Shown in pieces: positions 53,492-59,950 of a stretch of 59,950 nucleotides of DNA (position 1 is the first letter of the stretch; each line of letters begins with the position of its first letter). Made by a program: the position numbers and the translations under genes. The notes below the pieces were generated by a model. The model did no database searches and was not told the DNA's origin. It was given only the letters and a program-made list of their open reading frames with translations. The stretch comes from Gracilimonas sp040877545 (GTDB lineage Bacteria > Bacteroidota > Rhodothermia > Balneolales > Balneolaceae), in the NCBI GenBank assembly GCA_040877545.1, contig JBBDNN010000094.1:1-59950 (forward strand). Direction: 5' to 3'.

Positions 53492-55135
53492 ATGAAGTTA
53501 AATAAGTCTCTCTCACTCATTTTGATATTAATCATCAGCACTTCAATTACTGCCTGCAAAGTAACCGATAATGAGGATGAGGATGAGGATGATCATCTCA
53601 CATCCACATTTACAGTATACATGCACAGTAATGTTACTGATGCAGAAGAAGCAAATATTCATATTCAGCAAATAAGTGTAGTTCCTGCTGATAATGAAAA
53701 TGAGGAAATCATACTAAATGATCCTAATCAGCATATTAATCTTCACGAGCTGATTAATGGTGAAAAAGCATTACTTGGACAGAAGAAAGTAGAACCCGGC
53801 AGTTATGTAAAACTGCGTCTTTTGCTTGGATATGAAAATCATGTAGTTATAGATGGACAAAAAATCGAGCTTTCAGGTCCTGTAGAACAGGAACTGGTTT
53901 TTGAAATTTCGGCGAATATAGCTGAGGACAGGGAGTATGTGATACACCTGTTTTTTGATGCATATAACTCAATTACAACAGGCACCGAATTTGAACTGGA
54001 TCCGGATATCAGGGCATATCATACAAGCGAAGCCGGAACTATTAGCGGAAATATAATTCCGGTTGATGCCCGTTCAAGAGTAAATATTTTTCGAAATGGT
54101 TCCATTTTCAACACCACACAAACTGACCCGGAAACCGGGGAATTTCGTTTTATCGGAATGGAACCCGGCAACTATAGTTTGGAAATAATTCCTGTGTCTG
54201 ATTTTTATAATGCAGCTGCACATTCCAATTTGTTTTTAAATAAAGGTCAAAACAAGGATTACGGCAGCTACGATTTAGACGGCTCAGATTTATTTGATGA
54301 TGAAAGCTGGACTGTTCGCCCGCTTACCGATGGAGTAGACCTCCTCCAAAAACACGGTATTTTAAATGGTTTATTGCGATACATTCACATTCTTGCTGTT
54401 AATCAGGATCAGCCGGATCTAAAAATAAGATTCATCTCCCCCTTTGTTATGCCCGATGATACCCCATACCGTATGCCTATCTCCGAGTATGGTGAACGCA
54501 CACAGTCCTTAGCTGTAATAAATGGTGGAATTGCGCCGGGAGGCCGCACTTATCACAATTATGGAATCATCAAACTTGATGGAGTAATTGCACCCTATGT
54601 GCAGAAAGGCACTTCCAGCCAAGTTGATGAAATACTGCAGGACAATCCTTTTTTCGGTGATGCAGCTGCAGGAATAGATGATAATGGAAATTGGCTTTTC
54701 AAAAAGCGGGATGGGGAAAGATGGACTGATGTCTGGCCGGAAGTGAATCAAGCTCTTGCCGGCGAATTTATGTTAATCCAGGATGGACTAGTAGATGCAA
54801 AGCTGGTGAATGAAAATTTCGCTACCACCCAGGAAAGAAATTTTGCAGTACGTACACATCCACGAACCGCTATCTGTAACAATTCTTCTGAAAGAATTAT
54901 GTATCTGATTGCAGTAGATGGCCGTCATGATGAGGCTGCTGGAATACCGCTAAAGGAACTGGCCGAATTCATGCTGGAAATTGGTTGTGATAACGGCCTG
55001 AACTACGATGGTGGTGGTTCTACTACTATGTGGACAGAAGATTTTGGCGTGGTAAATCACCCCACAGATAACGGAGAATTTGACCATGAAGGGCAGCGCA
55101 ATCTCAGAAATGCCATTATCATTGAAAAGGAATAA
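53492..55135 (+). CDS. DUF4382 plus phosphodiester glycosidase (NAGPA) lipoprotein
   Basis: 547 residues. Lipobox STSITAC (Cys22), then an acidic stretch DNEDEDEDD. Residues 35-170 are a DUF4382 domain (TFTVYMHSNVTDAEEANIHI, VPADNENEEI). Residues 175-255 are a short carboxypeptidase-regulatory-like strand domain (GTISGNIIPVDARSRVNIF). Residues 270-545 are NAGPA/DUF2233: YRMPISEYGERTQSLAVINGG, HPRTAICNNSSERIMYLIAV, GRHDEAAGIPLKELAEFML, LNYDGGGSTTMW. It is a surface or periplasmic phosphodiester glycosidase with a binding platform. Its nearest relative here is at 26967-27890. It ends 11 bp from the convergent hutG. Confidence 0.87.
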   Translation: MKLNKSLSLILILIISTSITACKVTDNEDEDEDDHLTSTFTVYMHSNVTDAEEANIHIQQISVVPADNENEEIILNDPNQHINLHELINGEKALLGQKKVEPGSYVKLRLLLGYENHVVIDGQKIELSGPVEQELVFEISANIAEDREYVIHLFFDAYNSITTGTEFELDPDIRAYHTSEAGTISGNIIPVDARSRVNIFRNGSIFNTTQTDPETGEFRFIGMEPGNYSLEIIPVSDFYNAAAHSNLFLNKGQNKDYGSYDLDGSDLFDDESWTVRPLTDGVDLLQKHGILNGLLRYIHILAVNQDQPDLKIRFISPFVMPDDTPYRMPISEYGERTQSLAVINGGIAPGGRTYHNYGIIKLDGVIAPYVQKGTSSQVDEILQDNPFFGDAAAGIDDNGNWLFKKRDGERWTDVWPEVNQALAGEFMLIQDGLVDAKLVNENFATTQERNFAVRTHPRTAICNNSSERIMYLIAVDGRHDEAAGIPLKELAEFMLEIGCDNGLNYDGGGSTTMWTEDFGVVNHPTDNGEFDHEGQRNLRNAIIIEKE

Positions 55136-55146
55136 CACATCAATAT

Positions 55147-56127
55147 TTAGCCAAACAAAAATCCGTAAACTAAGCCCGCGGCCAATTTCGATGTTCTACC
55201 ATCAATGTCGTAACGCGGATTAGTTTCAGTGATTTCAAAAATCCGTAAATTTTCTTTTTGTTTGGCGTGATGGATAAGCTGCAAAATTTCTTGTCCCTTA
55301 AAGCCAATGGGTGAGGAGGCACTCACTCCCGGTGCATCTGATGCCTGAATAGAATCCATATCTAGCCCGAGAAAAAAAATGCTGTTATCAATTTTATTTA
55401 AAATCTGTTGAAAAGAATCAATCACTCCTTCTTCCAGTAACTGATGAAAATTGTAGATGTTCACCCCCATTTTCTCTGCATCCTCTAAATAAAAAGCCGC
55501 ATTTGATACCCGTCGAATTCCAAACTCATAAAAATTCTGAGGACTCAGAAAACCATCTTCAATTAGCTTGCGATAGGGAGTGCCGCTTGTCATTTGCTCC
55601 GCAATTCTCATATCCAGGTGCGCATCTATATTAATGGCTGAAATATTTTCTTCCACTTCAGCAAGTGCACGTACATCTGCATATGAAATATCATTTCCCC
55701 CGCCCAGTACGATCACTTTTTTGCCATCTTTCAAAAATTGAAGCACCACCTGATGTAAATGTTCATGAGCATATTCAAGCACCAAAGCTTCATCAACGGC
55801 AACATCAGAATCAGCGCCCGCAGTAAAATCAGTAATCACCACATTTCCCGCATCAAATATTTTTACTTCAGAAGTGTCCGGATGCTGCATTTTATAAAAT
55901 TGCTCCCTAATTTTATCGGGAGCTTTGGCCGCGCCTGTTCTTCCATTATTTCGTCGAACCCCTTCATCCTGTGGACAGCCAATTAATACATGAGTTGCCC
56001 CCGCATATTCTTCAGGCTCAAAGCATATTTCCTGCACCAAATAATGATCATTTGAATCATGAGAATGAAGTTCTTTCAGATTCCCCGAAACAGGAACTAA
56101 TTTTTCTTTTAGGTTCTCGATTCCCAA
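55147..56127 (-). CDS. hutG: Formimidoylglutamase (arginase family)
   Basis: 326 residues, ureohydrolase fold. Manganese ligands: VLGGGNDISYADV, AINIDAHLDMR, LGLDMDSIQASDAPGVSA. It hydrolyses N-formimidoyl-glutamate to glutamate and formamide, the last step of one histidine route. Its start overlaps the end of hutI by 19 bases, confirming the hut operon. The Asp-rich DMDSIQASDAPGVSA site matches the agmatinase/formimidoylglutamase branch. Confidence 0.85.
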   Translation of the reverse strand: MGIENLKEKLVPVSGNLKELHSHDSNDHYLVQEICFEPEEYAGATHVLIGCPQDEGVRRNNGRTGAAKAPDKIREQFYKMQHPDTSEVKIFDAGNVVITDFTAGADSDVAVDEALVLEYAHEHLHQVVLQFLKDGKKVIVLGGGNDISYADVRALAEVEENISAINIDAHLDMRIAEQMTSGTPYRKLIEDGFLSPQNFYEFGIRRVSNAAFYLEDAEKMGVNIYNFHQLLEEGVIDSFQQILNKIDNSIFFLGLDMDSIQASDAPGVSASSPIGFKGQEILQLIHHAKQKENLRIFEITETNPRYDIDGRTSKLAAGLVYGFLFG

Positions 56128-57338
56128 ACCACTTCTCCTTTTTTAATTACCGTATGCACATGATTTTCTCCAAAGAAATAGGCGATATTCTTATAGTTAT
56201 CGGTGTCGAGCAACAATATATCTGCCTGCCAACCTTGTGAAATACTCCCTGTATTATTCTTTTGCAGTGCTTTTGCTCCATTTTGAGTGGCACAGCATAA
56301 AGCTTCCTCCACCGACATTCCCATTTTAGTACACGCCATACTCATCAATAACTGCGTGGAGATAGTCATGGAAGAACCCGGGTTGAAATCTGTGGCCAGG
56401 GCTACAATGGCTCCTTTATTCAGAAGATTTCTTCCCGGCGAATAGGGAATGTTGAGAAAGTAGGATACGCCGGGCAAAACAGTTGCCACAGTTTCAGAAT
56501 TTGCAATTCGTTCTACATCGTCATCACTCAAAATTTCCAGGTGATCCACGGAAACCGCATCTAAATCCAGTGCCATCTCAACCCCGCCAATGTCATTAAA
56601 CTGGTTAGTGTGAATTTTTGGTTTCAATCCATGCTCCAGGCCTTTTTCCAATACCCTTCGGGATTCTTCGGCGGTGAAATATCCATCCTCACAGAAAACA
56701 TCACAATAATCAGCGAGCCCGGCTACTTCCGGAATCATCTCTAATACCTCTTCCAGATACTGCTCTTTTGTTGAATTTTTGGGAACGGCATGTGCACCTA
56801 AAAAAGTAGCAGAAAGTTCAACCGGTTGCTCCTCTTTCAACTCATTTACCACTTCAAGCATCTTAAGCTCGGTTTCAAGATTCAATCCGTAGCCGCTTTT
56901 TATTTCCATGGTGGTGATGCCTTGCCGTAATGCTTTTTGCAGCCGACTTCGTGCAAGATCTTTCAGTTCTTCTTTAGATGCTTTTCGTGTAGCCTCCACC
57001 GTGGAAACTATCCCGCCGCCCTTTGCCGAAATTTCCTCGTAGCTCATTCCAGCCGAACGCATGGCAAATTCATCTGCCCGGCTCCCGCCAAAAACCAAAT
57101 GAGAATGACTATCCACGAATCCCGGAATAGCTGATTTACCTTCCGCATTTAATATTCTGGGATGATTTTCCACCTTTTCCAGCACCTCCGCCAACGGCCC
57201 GACCGCTTTTATAATTCCATCGCGGATATAAATGGCGGCGTTTTCGGTAATGTTCAAGTTTTTTAGTTCCGCACCGCGAACTACTCCCGGCTTAGGTGAG
57301 GCAATTTGGCTGATATTTTGGATAAGTAAATCGGGCAT
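56109..57338 (-). CDS. hutI: Imidazolonepropionase
   Basis: 409 residues, amidohydrolase. Metal His in PGFVDSHSHLVFGGSR, EIKSGYGLNLETELKML (typical HutI stretch), IHTNQFNDIGG, VDHLEILSDDD, and ATDFNPGSS with the metal Asp. It opens the imidazolone ring to give formimidoylglutamate. It overlaps hutG by 19 bp. Upstream is the ABM-domain gene, and then the transposase relic before hutU. Confidence 0.92.
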   Translation of the reverse strand: MPDLLIQNISQIASPKPGVVRGAELKNLNITENAAIYIRDGIIKAVGPLAEVLEKVENHPRILNAEGKSAIPGFVDSHSHLVFGGSRADEFAMRSAGMSYEEISAKGGGIVSTVEATRKASKEELKDLARSRLQKALRQGITTMEIKSGYGLNLETELKMLEVVNELKEEQPVELSATFLGAHAVPKNSTKEQYLEEVLEMIPEVAGLADYCDVFCEDGYFTAEESRRVLEKGLEHGLKPKIHTNQFNDIGGVEMALDLDAVSVDHLEILSDDDVERIANSETVATVLPGVSYFLNIPYSPGRNLLNKGAIVALATDFNPGSSMTISTQLLMSMACTKMGMSVEEALCCATQNGAKALQKNNTGSISQGWQADILLLDTDNYKNIAYFFGENHVHTVIKKGEVVWESRT

Positions 57339-57418
57339 ATATATTAATTTTAAGCTTTCCTGTGGATCAGATAGCAGGGATTATAGAGATATTTGATTGA
57401 TGAGCACTTTTGATTTAC

Positions 57419-57865
57419 CTATTTCATTGATAATCCGGGACCACCAACAGGTTCCGTCTCCGTTTGGTCTCCAAATCCAGCTATCAGTGGCCGGCCTTTT
57501 GCAATTGCTTCTTGCACCTTTGGCAGCGAAAGGGATGCTTTATGGCTCTCCTTACTATCCCAGACTTCAGTAATCCAAATCATATCTTCTTTCTCTGAAT
57601 CTTTGGCAATTATATAGCTCAGGCAGCCGGACATATCCGCTACACCTTTCAGTAAAATATTTATGAAGGCGTCACGCTGACCGGGAGTGGTGGTAATATT
57701 TCCTATCAGTCCGTACATAGTTTCGTGGTTTTTTGGAGTTGAAAAAGATAAAACCTGAGTTGGAGCAAATGCAAAAGCTGTAACAGCCGCGCTACTCAGG
57801 GATATAAATTCAAATCGTGAAATTTTATGCATGGCAGAAGGTAATAAGAAAGGGTATATCCTCAA
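57419..57865 (-). CDS. Secreted ABM-domain protein (putative quinol monooxygenase)
   Basis: 148 residues from the ATG at 57865; I think the ATG at 57832 (HKISRFEFISLSSAAVTA) is the better start because it leads straight into a signal peptide ending near TQVLS. The rest is an antibiotic biosynthesis monooxygenase-like ferredoxin fold: YGLIGNITTTPGQRDAFINI, GCLSYIIAKDSEKEDMIWI, TEVWDSKESHKASLSLPKVQ. Members act on quinones or other small aromatics, or stay without known reaction. It lies between hutI and the transposase, 80 bp from hutI, and its link to histidine use is unclear. Confidence 0.7.
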   Translation of the reverse strand: MRIYPFLLPSAMHKISRFEFISLSSAAVTAFAFAPTQVLSFSTPKNHETMYGLIGNITTTPGQRDAFINILLKGVADMSGCLSYIIAKDSEKEDMIWITEVWDSKESHKASLSLPKVQEAIAKGRPLIAGFGDQTETEPVGGPGLSMK

Positions 57866-57908
57866 ATTTCAAAGGTTAGGCAAAATAACCAACGGGTATT
57901 TTCGTTCT

Positions 57909-57953
57909 CGTTCCGTTGCTCCGCTGCGGAATGTATAATAGAGGCTCTGCCTC
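57909..57953. repeat. REP-like element, left copy (inverted partner at 58611)
   Basis: 45 bp with two internal palindromes: the GTTGCTCCGCTGCGGAA type and GAGGCTCTGCCTC. Its reverse complement matches 58611-58655 over 45 bp with only a few differences outside a variable 7-bp centre. These brackets are typical of RAYT-associated REP sequences. Confidence 0.8.
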
Positions 57954-57966
57954 AAATTTATGCGTT

Positions 57967-58516
57967 TTATCTCTCCTCACCTTTCTCACCAAAGATACTA
58001 ACAGGAATTAACCCATCTCCTCCGGCGTAGTTCATTGCCGAAGAATATCTCCAATGTAATGGAGAATTCACAAACCCAGCTTTTACGGGATTAAAATGGA
58101 TATAATCCACTTTCTGCTCAGCTATTTCCCCGGTAAATATTTGTTTAGGATGTAATCCCTCTTGCCATACGATGTTCACTGTCCCGGTGATTTTTTAACT
58201 TTTTAGACTTTAGCTGAGATAAAGAGGATTGGTTACTATGGCTTTTCAAATAATCAATTATAGATCTGGCTGTATATGATTTAAAGCGGCGTAATTGTGT
58301 AGAAAGCTGGTCATGTTCTACAATCATATGTATATGGTTCGGCATCACTACATAAGCATTCAAAATTACTTCATTTTCCTTCTGTAGGTAACAAAGGGCA
58401 TTCAAAATAATATCAGTGATTACTGGATTCATGAACAATGGCAAACCACCTACTATGGAGCTTGTAATGAAGTAAGGGTAATAGTCTTCGTGAAATTTAT
58501 AACGGCTTCTTCCCAT
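57967..58516 (-). pseudogene. RAYT/IS200-like Y1 transposase, frameshifted
   Basis: The N-terminal frame (58145-58516, 123 codons) has SSIVGGLPLF, VVMPNHIHMIV (HUH motif) and RRFKSYTARSI (catalytic Tyr). The C-terminal frame (57967-58179, 70 codons) has WQEGLHPKQI, KVDYIHFNPVKAGFVNS and WRYSSAMNY, normally one continuous protein. The shift is at about 58160-58170: after the shared SEH (CAT), one extra base separates it from TGG CAA (WQ). The enzyme is a REP-associated tyrosine transposase, which moves or maintains REP sequences. It has probably lost its activity. Confidence 0.85.
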
Positions 58517-58528
58517 ACTTTTTTCTAC

Positions 58529-58577
58529 GTAAGAGCGATTCGGAAGGCATTCCCATAGGGATACCTTCGGTGCTTAC
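58529..58577. repeat. Imperfect hairpin upstream of the transposase relic
   Basis: An imperfect stem: GTAAG (58529-58533) with CTTAC (58573-58577), and CGAAGG-type arms 58541-58553 against 58558-58570. It is 12 bp upstream of the transposase ATG. It may be a further REP-like part of the element. Confidence 0.5.
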
Positions 58578-58610
58578 AATTTATTTTTTAGCTGGTTAAA
58601 CGACTGGCTG

Positions 58611-58655
58611 GAGGCAGAGCCTCCATGGGGCATTCCGGAGCGGAGCACCGGAACG
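58611..58655. repeat. REP-like element, right copy
   Basis: 45 bp, the inverted copy of 57909-57953: GAGGCAGAGCCTC, a 7-bp variable part, then CATTCCGGAGCGGAGCACCG and GAACG. It lies 39 bp after the stop of hutU. With the left copy it defines a unit of about 750 bp that holds the transposase relic. Confidence 0.8.
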
Positions 58656-58694
58656 AGGTAAAAGATGTTTAAAAAAAACACATAATTGCCATTC

Positions 58695-59950
58695 CTACCC
58701 CAAAAAAGGCAACTTCAACCCATTCTCCTTCGCACAATCCACCGCCTCCTCATAACCTGCATCGGCATGACGCATTACGCCGGAAGCAGGATCATTCCAT
58801 AAAACACGCTCCAGTCTTTTGGCGGCATCTTCGGTTCCATCAGCCACTATTACAAGACCGGCATGTTGCGAAAATCCCATTCCCACTCCGCCGCCGTGAT
58901 GAAAAGACACCCATGTGGCACCGGATGAAGTATTCAGCAGTGCGTTCAGCAGCGGCCAGTCAGAAACCGCATCCGAACCGTCTTTCATAGATTCTGTTTC
59001 GCGGTTTGGACTTGCAACCGAACCAGAATCCAAATGATCACGGCCAATTACCACGGGGGCTTTCAGCTCGCCGCTTTTTACCATTTTGTTGAAAGCCAGC
59101 CCAAGTTTGTGGCGCTGACCCAATCCCACCCAGCAAATCCGCGATGGCAATCCCTGGAAGTGAATCTGTTCCTTTGCCATATCCAGCCAGTTGTGCAGGT
59201 GCGGATCGTCGGGAACGAGTTCTTTTACTTTTTGATCTGTTTTGTAGATGTCCTCGGGATCGCCGGAAAGAGCCACCCAACGAAATGGGCCGATTCCTTT
59301 ACAGAACAGCGGTCGAATATACTCCGGCACAAATCCGGGAATATTAAAGGCTTTTTTCACACCTTCATCAAAAGCTTCCTGCCGGATATTATTTCCATAA
59401 TCAAAAACAGGAATTCCCTTTTCCTGAAATCCCAGCATTGCCCGCACCTGTACCGCAATGGATTCTTTAGCTCTTTTGGTTACTTTTCGGGGATTTGATT
59501 TCCTTTCCTCCACCCATTCCTCAACCGACATTCCCAGCGGTAAATAGCCATTAAGAGGGTCATGAGCACTGGTTTGATCGGTCACGGCATCCGGCAGGGA
59601 ATCTTTTTTCAACAACTCAGGAAAAACATCAGCTGCATTTCCCAATAAACCTACCGTAACTGCTTTGTTTTCTTTGATGGATTTTTGAATGATTTCCAGA
59701 GCTTCATTCAGCGAAGTTGCTTTTTTATCCAGATAGCCCGTTTTAATTCTCATGTCAATTCGATCTTCACGACATTCCACGGCAAGCATACTTGCTCCGG
59801 CCATTTTTGCAGCAAGTGGCTGAGCGCCACCCATTCCGCCAAGGCCGCCGGTAAGAATCCATTTTCCCGAAAGATCACCGCCAAAATGTTTTTTTCCCAT
59901 CGAAACAAAAGTCTCATACGTTCCCTGCACAATGCCCTGACTTCCGATAT
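58695..59950 (-). CDS. hutU: Urocanate hydratase, partial (5' end outside window)
   Basis: 418 codons in frame up to the edge; the first visible residues IGSQGIVQGTYETF are internal to the family, so the true start lies beyond 59950 (the GTG at 59930 is not a start). NAD-binding region GGLGGMGGAQPLAAKMAGA, DQTSAHDPLNGYLP, VRAMLGFQEKGIPVFDYG and the active region RPLFCKGIGPFRWVALSG with Cys, then SGATWVSFHHGGGVGMG. It adds water to urocanate to give imidazolonepropionate. It is the step before hutI. The transposase relic and ABM gene stand between it and hutI. Confidence 0.95.
   Translation of the reverse strand, partial: IGSQGIVQGTYETFVSMGKKHFGGDLSGKWILTGGLGGMGGAQPLAAKMAGASMLAVECREDRIDMRIKTGYLDKKATSLNEALEIIQKSIKENKAVTVGLLGNAADVFPELLKKDSLPDAVTDQTSAHDPLNGYLPLGMSVEEWVEERKSNPRKVTKRAKESIAVQVRAMLGFQEKGIPVFDYGNNIRQEAFDEGVKKAFNIPGFVPEYIRPLFCKGIGPFRWVALSGDPEDIYKTDQKVKELVPDDPHLHNWLDMAKEQIHFQGLPSRICWVGLGQRHKLGLAFNKMVKSGELKAPVVIGRDHLDSGSVASPNRETESMKDGSDAVSDWPLLNALLNTSSGATWVSFHHGGGVGMGFSQHAGLVIVADGTEDAAKRLERVLWNDPASGVMRHADAGYEEAVDCAKENGLKLPFLG

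Noticed and set aside
59750..59932. GTG at 59930 as the start of urocanate hydratase
   Set aside because: The frame continues to the window edge with conserved family residues IGSQGIVQGTYE, so the start is outside.

Overview
The window looks like a piece of a Balneolota or related Bacteroidota-type genome (Gracilimonas/Balneola-like). The signs are two SusC/SusD pairs, FecR-type anti-sigma factors with an ECF sigma factor, a C-terminal Por/type IX secretion sorting domain of the NPNPFNP type, many lipoproteins, and no clear Shine-Dalgarno sequences. Nearly all genes from 52.5 kb down to base 1 lie on the minus strand and form one very large carbohydrate/phospho-ester utilisation region.

Layout, read in the direction of transcription (high to low coordinates). 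(a) 51.9-50.6 kb: ECF sigma factor and a FecR anti-sigma factor. (b) 50.4-44.7 kb: a secreted sulfatase, then SDR dehydrogenase, SMP-30 lactonase, IlvD/Edd sugar-acid dehydratase and an RraA-like protein, which together resemble a non-phosphorylative sugar-acid pathway. (c) 44.4-43.4 kb: an endonuclease/exonuclease/phosphatase (EEP) lipoprotein. (d) 43.1-32.0 kb: FecR, SusC (with STN domain), SusD, SusC, SusD in a tight operon. (e) 31.8-15.5 kb: MFS sugar porter, a PHP-type phosphoesterase fused to a propeller-like region, two phosphodiester glycosidases (NAGPA type), a PafA-like alkaline phosphatase, an SSS symporter, a GATase1-like protein, an NPP-type phosphodiesterase, a sulfatase, a ceramidase-like protein and a HAD phosphatase/mutase. 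(f) 15.2-1 kb: an RCC1-repeat protein with sorting tag, an alkaline-phosphatase-fold lipoprotein, two more sulfatases, a GDPD lipoprotein, a BadF-type sugar kinase, cupin phosphoglucose isomerase, a cupin and a phosphomannose-isomerase-like protein, a DUF218 lipoprotein, another NPP enzyme and a second EEP lipoprotein cut by the window edge.

Two plus-strand genes at 52.8-55.1 kb encode an ankyrin lipoprotein and a third NAGPA-type phosphodiester glycosidase, fused to DUF4382. From 55.1 kb to the end is a minus-strand histidine-degradation cluster (hutG, hutI, hutU partial). It is interrupted by a small ABM-domain protein and by a frameshifted RAYT/IS200-like transposase bracketed by 45-bp inverted REP-like repeats.

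The region has at least eight alkaline-phosphatase-superfamily enzymes, three phosphodiester glycosidases, two EEP enzymes, one GDPD and one PHP enzyme, but no glycoside hydrolase or polysaccharide lyase that I can recognise. I infer a locus for a glycan joined or decorated by phosphodiesters and sulfate esters. A GlcNAc-kinase-like protein plus phosphoglucose and phosphomannose isomerases would fit the GlcNAc-P-Man chemistry known for NAGPA enzymes.

A second new observation is a promoter-like motif, AGGG-N15-TCTAA (TCTAT in one copy), present six times with identical spacing. It lies upstream of both fecR genes, a sulfatase, the AP-fold lipoprotein, the RCC1 protein and the LamG-NAGPA gene. 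It is probably the binding site of an ECF sigma factor, possibly the one encoded here, and would tie the scattered genes into one regulon. Two gene relics (5.3 kb and 44.6 kb) show that the locus has been losing genes.
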